From the NCBI GenBank assembly GCA_014728295.1, contig WJLW01000101.1, forward strand, positions 1 through 47,437: 47,437 bases of DNA. The letters are read 5' to 3'. This document shows, piece after piece, positions 18,027 through 26,400 of the stretch. Below the pieces are notes generated by a model. That model saw nothing but the letters and a program-made list of their open reading frames with translations. It made no database searches and was not told the DNA's origin. The first letter of the stretch is position 1. Each line of letters starts with the position of its first letter. Source of the stretch: Chitinivibrionales bacterium. GTDB lineage: Bacteria > Fibrobacterota > Chitinivibrionia > Chitinivibrionales > WJKA01. A program made the position numbers and the translations under genes.

Positions 18027-19229
18027 TTAGTCCTTCAAAATGTCCGGTAGATAATCGCTGTCCCGTTCGCTCCAGATAAAATGAGTCGTATCCGGTAGCG
18101 CCCCTTGATCGATCTGCTGCTTGATGGCGAGAATTCCCTTGATGTTATTCATAAAAATATCCACCAGTCGCGGATCAAACTGCCTGCCGCGCTCCCGGGA
18201 AATGATTTTCAATGCAACATTCACTGGATACGGCTGTTTATAGGGTCGCGCAGAGGTGAGTGCATCGAATGTGTCGACAACTTTGACAATCCTGCCGACC
18301 AGCGGAATATTGTCTCCCTGGATTCCGTTCGGGTATCCCTCCCCATTCCACCATTCATGATGGGTAAGGGCAATGTGGTAGGCATAGCGAAGGATTTCAC
18401 TCTTGGGTTCGGACAGAATTGCCGCACCGATCTCGGAGTGCTTTTTCATGGTTTCCCACTCCTCGTCGGTAAGCCGGCCCGGTTTGAGCAGGATGTGGTC
18501 GGGGATGCCGATTTTGCCGATATCATGCATCGAAGCTGAAAAACGGATGTTGTTGATCACCTGCTGTTGCAGTCCGATTTTCTCGGCAATTAACGCACAA
18601 TAGCGTCCGATGCGCATAACGTGGCGCCCCGTGTTCTCGTCCTTGTATTCGGCCGCGATAATAAGTCTGTTGATTGTGTCAAGATATGAATTGCGCAGCT
18701 CCCGGTGGGCCGCCTGGAGCTTTTCGTGTTGCCGATTGCGCTCTCTGATCAGTTGACGCTCGCGCAAAATGCGTTTGAGCCGTACCAGCATCTCATTTGG
18801 AGATGCCGGCTTTTGCACAAAGTCGGCCGCCCCGCAGGTAATCAATTGCTCGTACGAATAATCCGTAACAAATCCGGTCATGATAATTACATCAGCATCA
18901 TATTTTTGCCGTACTAGCTGCAGCAACTGTATGCCGTCGAGTTCGGGCATGCGAATATCTGAAATAACAACATCAACTTTGTGTTGATCCAGAGCCTGCA
19001 GTGCTTCCCGGCCGTTTGCAGCAATATGGACGACAAAACCCTGACGCGTCAGTGCCATCTTCAGTATGTCCCTGATGCCCTTTTCGTCATCGGCAACAAG
19101 TATGTGTGCCGGCTGAGCGGCCATCATTTGTGCCGTATCTGTCAAACCTGCCTGGTATGTTCCACCCGAAGCTTTTGCCTCGCCGTGAGACTGGGCGGAA
19201 GGTTGCTGAAAATCACGATTTTCAGGCAT
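18027..19229 (-). CDS. Response regulator with HD-GYP cyclic-di-GMP phosphodiesterase output (RpfG type)
   Basis: 400 residues. A 40-residue polar N-terminal tail precedes a receiver domain with 'ILVADDEKG', phospho-acceptor Asp91 in 'VVISDIRMPELDG', the T/G in 'IIMTGFV', and Lys140 in 'FVQKPAS'. A helical linker (150-185) leads to an HD-GYP domain: His235-Asp236 in 'SMHDIGKIGIPD', 'KKHSEIGAAIL', 'LTHHEWWNGEGYP' with GYP at 298-300, and 'IVKVVDTFDALTSARPYK'. These are the metal- and substrate-binding residues of active enzymes, so it probably hydrolyses c-di-GMP when phosphorylated. No cognate kinase is adjacent; the hybrid kinase at 3.3 kb is a distant candidate only. The gene is divergent from the Rrf2-led operon. 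Confidence 0.9.
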   Translation of the reverse strand: MPENRDFQQPSAQSHGEAKASGGTYQAGLTDTAQMMAAQPAHILVADDEKGIRDILKMALTRQGFVVHIAANGREALQALDQHKVDVVISDIRMPELDGIQLLQLVRQKYDADVIIMTGFVTDYSYEQLITCGAADFVQKPASPNEMLVRLKRILRERQLIRERNRQHEKLQAAHRELRNSYLDTINRLIIAAEYKDENTGRHVMRIGRYCALIAEKIGLQQQVINNIRFSASMHDIGKIGIPDHILLKPGRLTDEEWETMKKHSEIGAAILSEPKSEILRYAYHIALTHHEWWNGEGYPNGIQGDNIPLVGRIVKVVDTFDALTSARPYKQPYPVNVALKIISRERGRQFDPRLVDIFMNNIKGILAIKQQIDQGALPDTTHFIWSERDSDYLPDILKD

Positions 19230-19388
19230 TAATCCGTCATCCTCTAATGTTCAGAGCACGAGAAGAGCAATTTCGAAACGATGAAAAACACTCGCTCCCA
19301 AACAAATTGTATCAGCAGCCTGAACAAAAATATACTAATTGTCAGGTGCGCCTGCTATTACCGATTGCGACTATTTTTTTTCACCATC

Positions 19389-19417
19389 TTGACTATCTTG
19401 GTCAATTTAGTTATATT
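19389..19417 (+). promoter_or_regulatory. Promoter of the Rrf2-led sulfur operon with overlapping palindromic operator
   Basis: TTGACT (19389-19394), 17 bases, TATATT (19412-19417). The -35 box is the left arm of a palindrome: TTGAC (19389-19393), seven bases, GTCAA (19401-19405). A palindrome on the promoter of an Rrf2 gene fits autoregulation, as known for IscR/CymR-type proteins. The leader is only about 15 bases, so no riboswitch fits. Confidence 0.6.
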
Positions 19418-19438
19418 TTTTGCAAACAGGATAAAAGC

Positions 19439-19849
19439 GTGTTTTCGATATCAACTAAATCTCATTATGCCATTACTGCAATTATGCAATTAGCCTTGCA
19501 TTATGGCAAGGGATTGCTTCAGATCAAGGATATTGTTGAGGCCCGCAATATCCCCAAAAATTACCTTGAGCAGATTTTCAATCGGCTAAACCGGCATGGC
19601 ATAATCCGCAGCGTGCGCGGCAATCGGGGTGGCTATGCCCTGTCGATAGCCCCCGAACAGCTATCGGTTCTGGATGTAATGGAGTCGCTGGAAGGACCGA
19701 TCCGGCTTTGCGCAATCGACGTTCCCGAAGCGCTTCATGTGGTGTATCGGGACGTGGAAACTGCCGCCAAGTCGAGTTTTTCCATAAGCTTTGCCGATTT
19801 AATCGCAAATCAAAACAGTAGCAGGAAAAAGGTGATGTATTATATATGA
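19439..19849 (+). CDS. Rrf2-family transcriptional regulator
   Basis: 136 residues. The start is GTG 19439 with AGGA 8 bases upstream; the frame is open far upstream but the family begins at 'VFSISTKSHYAITAIMQLAL'. The winged-helix DNA-binding domain covers about residues 1-80 ('IPKNYLEQIFNRLNRHGIIRSVRGNRGGY' is the Rrf2 signature). The Cys triad of Fe-S-binding IscR/NsrR is absent; only one Cys (in 'IRLCAID') is seen. This makes it more like CymR-type sulfur regulators, which act through a partner or metabolite. It is first in the sulfur-carrier operon, 37 bases before the ThiS-like gene, and probably controls it and itself. Confidence 0.85.
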   Translation: MFSISTKSHYAITAIMQLALHYGKGLLQIKDIVEARNIPKNYLEQIFNRLNRHGIIRSVRGNRGGYALSIAPEQLSVLDVMESLEGPIRLCAIDVPEALHVVYRDVETAAKSSFSISFADLIANQNSSRKKVMYYI

Positions 19850-19886
19850 ATCCGATTCGATTACCTGCATAATGAGGTACAACACT

Positions 19887-20102
19887 ATGGAATTGACAAT
19901 CAATGGCGAAAAAAAGCAGTTCGAGGCGCAAAGCCTGAGTATCAGCCAGTTGCTTGCCGCAAGTAAAGTGGAGATGCCGGATACGGTCTCGGTGCAGCTC
20001 AACGGAAGCTTTGTTGAGCGTGAAGCATTTGACGCCACAGCCGTATCATCCGGAGACGAGGTCGATTTTCTCTATTTCATGGGTGGAGGCGACGGTAAAT
20101 GA
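19887..20102 (+). CDS. ThiS/MoaD-like sulfur carrier protein with C-terminal tail (HcyS-like)
   Basis: 71 residues. ATG 19887 is preferred over 19872 because GAGG lies 10 bases upstream of it and the fold begins at 'MELTINGEKK'. It has the beta-grasp pattern of ThiS: 'ELTINGEKKQFEA', 'SISQLLAASKV', 'VSVQLNGSFVERE', 'SSGDEVDFLYFMGGG'. Carriers of this family must end in Gly-Gly for adenylation; here three more residues (Asp-Gly-Lys) follow Gly66-68, so the tail must be removed first. A JAMM protease three genes downstream is the expected processing enzyme, as in the Wolinella HcyS/HcyD pair. The C-terminal thiocarboxylate would supply sulfur for homocysteine. The gene's TGA overlaps the next start (ATGA). 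Confidence 0.85.
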   Translation: MELTINGEKKQFEAQSLSISQLLAASKVEMPDTVSVQLNGSFVEREAFDATAVSSGDEVDFLYFMGGGDGK

Positions 20103-21331
20103 GAGGTTTTACCACAAGAGCCCTGCACGGTGCACAAGGCAAGCCCGATGCGCACGGCGCGCTGCGGTTCCCTCTGTACGAAAATGTGGCCTATACCTTT
20201 GACAGCGCGCGTTCTGCGCAGCTTGTTTTTGAAGGAAGAAAGCCTGCTCATGCGTATTCACGCTCTTCGAATCCGACGGTTGAGCATTTTGAGCAGGTAG
20301 TGAAAAACCTGTGTGACGCTATGGGGGTGATTGCCGTATCGTCGGGCATGGCGGCGGTGACCAATGTGGTTCTCACGCTTGCCGAAAGCGGCGCTAATAT
20401 CATTACCAGCCGCAATCTATTTGGCAATACCGTATCGCTTTTTGAGCGAACCTTTGCACCGTGGGGGCTTTCGGTTAAATACGTCAATATGCAGCAACCG
20501 GACTCACTTGCAGCGCTGCTGGATGATAAGACCAGACTGATTTTTGTAGAGACAATCACCAATCCGCAAATTGAAGTAGCGGACCTGCAGGCCGTTTCCG
20601 CAATCGCGCGTGAGCGGGGGGTCCCGCTGGTGATAGACAATACGCTGACAACGCCCTATCTGTGCACTACGAAGAGCTTTGGCGCAGCGGTGGAGATCAT
20701 GTCCAGCACGAAATACATTTCCGGCGGCGGTACCGGTATCGGGGGATTGATTATCGATAACGGTCTGTTTGACTGGCGCAATGCCCCGCGGTTAAAAGCG
20801 GAAGTTCCCCGATTCGGCCCCGCAACCTTTCTAATGAAAGTTCGTCGCGAAGTGTATCGCAACACCGGCGCGTGCCTGTCACCCAACAACGCCTGGCTGC
20901 AGACGCTTGGCCTCGAGACATTGAGTATGCGTATCGATAAGAGCTGTGCAAGCGCGCAGCGTATCGCCGAATTTCTTGCGACTCATCCGCACATTGCGCG
21001 TGTGCGGTATCCGGGACTGTCCTCGCATCCTCATCACACGATTGCCATGCGTCAATTTGGCGGCAAATGCGGGGCTCTGCTTTCGTTTGAGCTTGCATCT
21101 CAAGAACAGTGTTTTGCCGTGATCGACCAGCTCAAGCTCATTACCCGGGCGACCAACCTCAACGACAATCGTACGCTGATTATTCATCCTGCATCAACAA
21201 TTTTCTGCGAATTTACGCCCGAAGAAAACGAAGCCATGCAGGTGCCTGGCACGCTGGTTCGACTGGCGGTCGGTATTGAAGATACGCAAGACATCATTGA
21301 CGATTTGTCGCAAGCTCTGGAGCAGATATGA
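20099..21331 (+). CDS. O-acetylhomoserine sulfhydrylase-type PLP enzyme (MetY/Cys-Met metabolism family)
   Basis: 410 residues; starts on an ATGA overlap with the carrier gene. It is a fold-type I PLP enzyme of the Cys/Met metabolism family: 'HAYSRSSNPTVEHFE' (about 52-65), 'AVSSGMAAVTNV' (phosphate-binding region), 'IFVETITNPQIEVADL', Asp180-Asn181 in 'VIDNTLTTPYL', and PLP lysine Lys205 in 'IMSSTKYISGGGT'. Next to a sulfur carrier, E1 enzyme and JAMM protease it most likely makes homocysteine from O-acetylhomoserine using protein thiocarboxylate. Sequence alone does not exclude cystathionine gamma-synthase or lyase activity. The stop overlaps the E1 gene start (ATGA). Confidence 0.85.
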   Translation: MRGFTTRALHGAQGKPDAHGALRFPLYENVAYTFDSARSAQLVFEGRKPAHAYSRSSNPTVEHFEQVVKNLCDAMGVIAVSSGMAAVTNVVLTLAESGANIITSRNLFGNTVSLFERTFAPWGLSVKYVNMQQPDSLAALLDDKTRLIFVETITNPQIEVADLQAVSAIARERGVPLVIDNTLTTPYLCTTKSFGAAVEIMSSTKYISGGGTGIGGLIIDNGLFDWRNAPRLKAEVPRFGPATFLMKVRREVYRNTGACLSPNNAWLQTLGLETLSMRIDKSCASAQRIAEFLATHPHIARVRYPGLSSHPHHTIAMRQFGGKCGALLSFELASQEQCFAVIDQLKLITRATNLNDNRTLIIHPASTIFCEFTPEENEAMQVPGTLVRLAVGIEDTQDIIDDLSQALEQI

Positions 21332-22137
21332 CCGATTTCACCGAAGAACAACTGCAGCGATACAGCCGTCACATATTGCTGAAAGACGTCGGTGTCGAGG
21401 GACAGCACAAAATCATGGCCGGCAAGGTACTTATCATTGGTGCGGGAGGCCTGGGCGCGCCCGTCGCCTTCTATCTGGCAGCAGCGGGGGTCGGCCATAT
21501 CGGCATCGTGGACGCAGACAGCGTCGACCTCTCCAATCTGCAGCGCCAGATCATTCATTTTACCCATGATGTTGATGTCGCTAAAGTCGACTCGGCCCAG
21601 GAAAAGATGCAGGCGCTCAATCCGGATGTCACGGTAACGACTTTCCACAAATTCGTATCCGCCGCCAACATCAATGACATCATGTCCGGGTATGATTTCG
21701 TCATTGACGGAACCGATAATTTTGCTACGAAATTTCTTATCAATGACGCCTGTGTATTTGCCGGTATTCCCTTTTCGCACGGCGGCATTTTGCGCTTTAA
21801 CGGCCAGACCATGACCGTGCAGCCGCATCATACGGCCTGCTATCGGTGCGTCTTTCATAAGCCCCCGCCTAAAGACGCAGTGCCAACCTGCTCCGAGGCG
21901 GGCGTGCTTGGTGCAATTGCCGGTATGCTGGGAACCATTCAGGCCGCCGAAGCCCTGAAATTTCTCACCGGCGCCGGTCGGTTGCTGCACAACAGCCTGC
22001 TGACCTTTGATGCACGCACAATGGATTTCCGCAAGGTACAGCTCAAACGCAATCCCGGATGCCCGATATGCAGCGACCATCCTACAATCACCGAACTCTT
22101 TGATGAAGAACAAATTGTATGCGAAGTACAGCAATGA
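21328..22137 (+). CDS. MoeB/ThiF/HesA-like E1 enzyme activating the sulfur carrier (HcyF-like)
   Basis: 269 residues. It contains the ATP-binding 'IIGAGGLGAPV' (36-46), 'DADSVDLSNLQRQIIH' with the conserved Asp and Arg of adenylation (62-77), 'VIDGTDNFATKFLIND', a zinc site of two pairs (Cys171/Cys174 and Cys245/Cys248), and the conserved Cys188 in 'PTCSEAGVLG'. It lacks a rhodanese domain, so sulfur must come from another donor, perhaps the DsrE- or TusA-like proteins in the same operon. The expected role is adenylating the C-terminal Gly of the carrier and enabling thiocarboxylate formation. General E1 activity is clear; specificity for this carrier is from context. Confidence 0.9.
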   Translation: MTDFTEEQLQRYSRHILLKDVGVEGQHKIMAGKVLIIGAGGLGAPVAFYLAAAGVGHIGIVDADSVDLSNLQRQIIHFTHDVDVAKVDSAQEKMQALNPDVTVTTFHKFVSAANINDIMSGYDFVIDGTDNFATKFLINDACVFAGIPFSHGGILRFNGQTMTVQPHHTACYRCVFHKPPPKDAVPTCSEAGVLGAIAGMLGTIQAAEALKFLTGAGRLLHNSLLTFDARTMDFRKVQLKRNPGCPICSDHPTITELFDEEQIVCEVQQ

Positions 22138-22155
22138 CCATGCAAAGGAAATGCT

Positions 22156-22554
22156 ATGCTGAAGATCCAGCGCACAATTGTTGAAGCAATGATAGCCCAT
22201 GCTCACAAGGATGCACCATTGGAGGCCTGCGGGTACCTTGGTGAACACAACGGAATTATCTGTGAGTCGTATCCCATGAAAAATATCGACGCCTCGGGCG
22301 AGCACTTTGCGTTCGACCCCGCCGAACAGTTCGCCGTTGTAAAGGAAATGCGCACAAATAACCAAAAAGCCGCCGTCGTCTATCACAGCCATCCGCAAAC
22401 CCCCTCACGCCCTTCGCAGGAGGATATCCGCCTGGCTTTTGATCCCGACATCAGTTACGTAATCGTCTCTCTTGCCGGCCCTGAACCGGTGGTCAAATCA
22501 TTTAGAATTCGCAAAGGTGAGGTCGAGCAGGAGGACATCGAAATTTTAGCCTGA
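22156..22554 (+). CDS. JAMM/MPN+ metalloprotease processing the sulfur carrier (HcyD-like)
   Basis: 132 residues with AAAGGAAA before the ATG. It has the full zinc-protease motif: Glu23 in 'PLEACGYLG', His77-Ser78-His79-Pro80 in 'VVYHSHPQTP', then Ser87 and Asp90 in 'RPSQEDIRLAF'. Short bacterial JAMM proteins of this size beside ThiS-like carriers remove residues after Gly-Gly. Here the Asp-Gly-Lys tail of the carrier is the obvious substrate. An alternative is removal of an amino acid attached to the carrier, as in the CysO/Mec cysteine pathway of Mycobacterium; in that pathway the partner is a CysM-type synthase, not a MetY-type enzyme as here. Confidence 0.9.
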   Translation: MLKIQRTIVEAMIAHAHKDAPLEACGYLGEHNGIICESYPMKNIDASGEHFAFDPAEQFAVVKEMRTNNQKAAVVYHSHPQTPSRPSQEDIRLAFDPDISYVIVSLAGPEPVVKSFRIRKGEVEQEDIEILA

Positions 22555-22565
22555 GGAGAGATATT

Positions 22566-23045
22566 ATGGAACAGAAAAAAAAACTCTCGATCATCTGCTT
22601 CAGCGGTGATTTCGACAAGGCGCTGGCAGCCTTCACGCTGGCGACGGGCGCCGCTGCCGTCAACTGGGAAGTAAATATGTTCTTTACGTTCTGGGGACTG
22701 AACCTGCTCAAAAAGAAAAAGGGACGTTCCCCGATCGGCAACGGCCTGCTGGCACGTCTGTTTAATGTTTTGATGGGTGCGCGTGACAAAGCGCCGCTCA
22801 GCCGGCTTAATTTCGGCGGAGTCAGCCCCAAACTCATGACCGGCATGATGAAAAAAAACAACGTTGCCACGCTGGAGGAGCTGGTCGATTCCGCCAAGGC
22901 GCTGGGCATCAACCTGATTGCCTGCGAAATGGCAATGCACATTCTCGGCATACAGCAGAAGGATCTCGATGAGGCCGTCAGGGAAGTGATCGGTGTTGCC
23001 ACATTTCTGGAATACAGCCAGGATGCACAAACCGTTTTCATATAG
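22566..23045 (+). CDS. DsrE/DsrF/DrsH-like sulfur-relay family protein
   Basis: 159 residues with GAGGAGA before the ATG. It begins 'KLSIICFSGDFDKALAAFTLATGAAAVNWEVNMFFTFWGLNLLKK', typical of the DrsE_2 family (DsrE/DsrF-like). A conserved Cys is at 120 in 'INLIACEMAMHILGI'. Family members carry persulfide or bind sulfur donors in relays with TusA and rhodaneses. Its place between the JAMM protease and the TusA-like gene suggests it feeds sulfur to the E1/carrier pair; this is inference. Some family members are membrane-associated, but here the hydrophobic N-terminal stretch is part of the fold. Confidence 0.85.
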   Translation: MEQKKKLSIICFSGDFDKALAAFTLATGAAAVNWEVNMFFTFWGLNLLKKKKGRSPIGNGLLARLFNVLMGARDKAPLSRLNFGGVSPKLMTGMMKKNNVATLEELVDSAKALGINLIACEMAMHILGIQQKDLDEAVREVIGVATFLEYSQDAQTVFI

Positions 23046-23054
23046 GAGTCAACC

Positions 23055-23276
23055 ATGCCGCAGACAATAGATATCACCCGGGAGCATTGTCCGATGACTA
23101 TGGTGAAGGTCAAACTCAAACTTGCGTCCCTTGCATCCGGCGACGAGCTGGATGTGCTTGTTTACGGTGATGAGCCACTCAGCAATATTCCCCGAACGGC
23201 GAAGGAGGAGGGACATGAGGTGCTTTGCGTCGAGCAGGCCGGGCAGAACCACCGCATTCTGATTCGCAAGAAATAG
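23055..23276 (+). CDS. TusA/SirA/YedF-like sulfur carrier with atypical CPxP motif
   Basis: 73 residues with AGGAG before the ATG, 9 bases after the DsrE-like stop. It has the TusA layout: 'DITREHCPMTMVKVKLKLASLASGDELDVLV', then 'PLSNIPRTAKEEGHEVL' and a final strand. Cys12 is the expected persulfide carrier. The usual Cys-Pro-x-Pro is here Cys-Pro-Met-Thr, so the second proline is lost. TusA proteins pass sulfur from desulfurases or rhodaneses to partners, often of the DsrE type. It is the last gene of the operon. Confidence 0.85.
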   Translation: MPQTIDITREHCPMTMVKVKLKLASLASGDELDVLVYGDEPLSNIPRTAKEEGHEVLCVEQAGQNHRILIRKK

Positions 23277-23492
23277 TGCCGTGCGCAGCGCAGGTTGTCG
23301 TGCGGGGTGCGTACCCGCCATCGGCGCGCTCAACCCCACCGGTATCGCAAGCGTCGTTCAACCCGCACGAACTATGCGATCGAACAGAGGGCGGCCTACG
23401 CGTGACAAAGAATGCATCCGACGTAATATATTTTGAGCTGAACCGTATTCTACCAGAACAAAAGTAGAGTCCACTTCACAGCGAATCAACGT
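23277..23492. other. Intergenic region before porU
   Basis: 216 bases, GC-rich at first and AT-rich near 23430. No clear intrinsic terminator after the TusA-like gene and no matched promoter boxes for porU. No gene is recognised. Confidence 0.4.
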
Positions 23493-26400
23493 ATGAAAGC
23501 TGCCTGCATACTCGTGTCGTGGTTTGTGGGGATTCTTGTTTCGGCAACCAGTGCTGCGGCCTCCCCCCTTACCGTTATTGAAAGCAATGAAAATCGTTTT
23601 GTTGCCCGTTGGAGCATCGATTCACTCGCTGTTGCAGGTGCATGGGTAAACGGCGCCCGTTTTTCCGTGCTCTCATTCGATGGGCAGGACATTGAGTTGA
23701 CCGACAGTCACAGCTACCGGCTTCCAGCCTATTCGCTGATGCTGGCCACACCGCCCCGGGGCACGGCAACCATCAGCATCTCCCCGCTGACAACAAAGAC
23801 CCGGAACCTTCCTGCTCCCGTGCTCACTTCCCCTGCTTCCGCCGAAGGCGCACCTATGGCAAATGCCTGGATGTCGCAGCCGCGCCCCGTCTCATTGAAA
23901 GGTGCGAGCGGCATCAATGTATATGTCAAGCCGGTCGTGTACCAGCACGAAACTAATCGGTGCCTGGTGCTGCGCGAAGCGCACATCGAAGTAACCTTTC
24001 AGGCGCCTAAGCGCCAGTTCCAGGCCGGGCATATTCAAAAAACCCCCTTCGAGTCGATGCTGAAAAAAACATTCGCTAATTATTCCCAGTCGCTCAAATG
24101 GCGGTCGACTGTTCGTACCGGATTGCGCAAACGGCAGACGCAGAGTTCGTATTTTTCGGCACGGCAGATGGTACACTTTGAAATCGGTGACGGGTTTTCG
24201 GGATTCAATGAAGGCTTTATCGCTGAAAATGGGCTGCTCAAAATAACAGCGGATGATTTGTCCCGTTATTTTTCCGGCACTGTTCCCACTAAAAGCGTAT
24301 TGTTGTTTGCATCTGTTAAAGGCGAATTGCCCGAATATGCGCCCCATCCCGATACCATGCCGGCGGGTGTTGTCGAAATTCCGCTGCTGCGCGTTGACAA
24401 CGGGTTGCCCAATGTTGTCGATGGTGACGACTATTTTATCGCGTATGTAACCGGGCTTTCCGACTGGAAATACGATGTCGGCCGAACCGGGGCGATTGAT
24501 GATGGATTTCACTATCGCCTCAATCGATTCGACGACTACCGCAATTACTGGATTGTGGTTGATAATATGGCAACCGGCAGATCGACGGGCACACTTACCC
24601 GGCCGCAGAGTGCAGACACTTCCATAACCGCTGCCAGGACGCATCGTTTCTACAAGCGATCGCTGCGTTTGCCTTCGTATTCTGAGTATGCCGGCGGATC
24701 ATGGAAAATTGTGAATGTCTACGGGAGCGACCGCTTCTACTGGAAAAGGCTTGATGCCAACACCCGCACCTTCGAAAAGACGGTGCCCTTTCCCGGACGC
24801 GTCCCCGGCTCGGTTGTGCATGTCAAGTATATCGGCAATGATGAAGCAATTTCCTTTGACAAGACACTGCAGGTTGATGCTGTTGCTGTCGATTCGGCCT
24901 ATAGTATAGATTCCTGGGTTTCGTTCAGTGCCCCGGATACCAATACGGCCAAAATGACACTCACCACTGAGCCCCTGCGGGGACGCTATTTCGTGGATGT
25001 GGAGGGATTCAGAATTGCCTGGCAACGCAAGCTTTCGCTTGATGCTGCCGGCTATCTTGAAATTTTTGCTCCCCCGGTGACGGGCACGGTCCGCTACATG
25101 GTCAATAATCCTCTTGGACACAGCGTGTACCTGTTACGGATTGACAAAGACGAAAACGCCGTAGCCGTATTTCCCGGAACCGTCGCCACGCCGGTTATAC
25201 AATGGATCGATTCAACCCGGGCCGGTAGCCGCTATATCATTTGCGCTGAATCACAGCTTAAGACGCTTCCCGATAATACAGGGTTTTTTATGCGCCCAAC
25301 CGACAACGGTGTGCGAATTCGAAATCCACGGGCGGCTGGATCTGCAAATTATATGATCATTACGCATGCTGATTTTGCCGCAGCCGCTGCCAACCTCGCG
25401 CAGCATAAAAACAAGCACGGGGCATTTCCCAATCCCGATGCGCGGGTGGTCACCGTTGACGATATCTACCGCGAATTTTCCGGCGGCAATCAGGACCCCG
25501 CGGCGATTCGCAATTTTTTAACGTATGCAGAATATGTCTGGTCCGGTTCGCTGCAATATGTTCTGCTATTTGGCAACGGCAGCTATGATCATAAGGGCTA
25601 TGAAGGGCTGGAACGCAATTTCGTACCGACTTTCCAAAGCGGCAGTCGGCAAAGCCAGGAATGTGTTGAAGACTTTTTCGCCTGCATCGAACCCGGTGAT
25701 GGACATGATGCCAACCCGGATCTTTTTCTGGGAAGACTTCCCGTCAGAACGACCGAAGAGGCGACACACGTCGTAGCCAAAATCAAGGATATGGAGGATC
25801 CTGCGCAGGCCGAATTCGGCGCCTGGCGCAACAGAGTGATACTTATCGCCGACGATGACCGGCAGGGGATCGATCTGGATCCCATTCGTTTTGACGACGC
25901 TCATCACGTCAGCAGTGAGAAAGTTGAGAAGGCGATCCTTACGCAGGATTCCTCAGTCGATTTGCAGAAAATTTATCTGTTTGAATATCCGGTAGATGAA
26001 CTGTACGAAAAACCGGAAGCCAATAAGGCCATCTCGTCCGCCATTAACAACGGAGTAGCGCATGTAAATTATTTCGGTCATGGTGCGGATGCGCTCTGGG
26101 CCGATGAACATGTACTTTCGACCCGCGATCTGGTCAACTTCAACAATACCGGGAAGTATCCCGTCATGTCATCGTTTTCCTGTTCTGTCGGCAGGTTCGA
26201 TAAGCCGGGCCACGAATGTTTGACCGGGACCCTGATACGGCTCGAAAAGCGTGGTGCAATTGCCGGTGTGGCTGCAACCAGGCTCTCGTTTGCCAGCAGC
26301 AACACCAGCATGGCACTGAAATTTTATAAGAGCATTTTCGACAGTGCGGAAACGCCGTCGCTTGGGGCAGCCTATATGCACACCATGATTGCTCAGAAAA

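Noticed and set aside
20099..21331. Cystathionine gamma-lyase as the first call for the PLP enzyme
   Set aside because: The family is shared, but the operon with carrier, E1 and JAMM genes favours a sulfhydrylase.
22156..22554. Assignment of the JAMM protein to the CysO/Mec cysteine pathway
   Set aside because: No CysM-type synthase is present, and the carrier has a tail to remove, which fits the homocysteine pathway.
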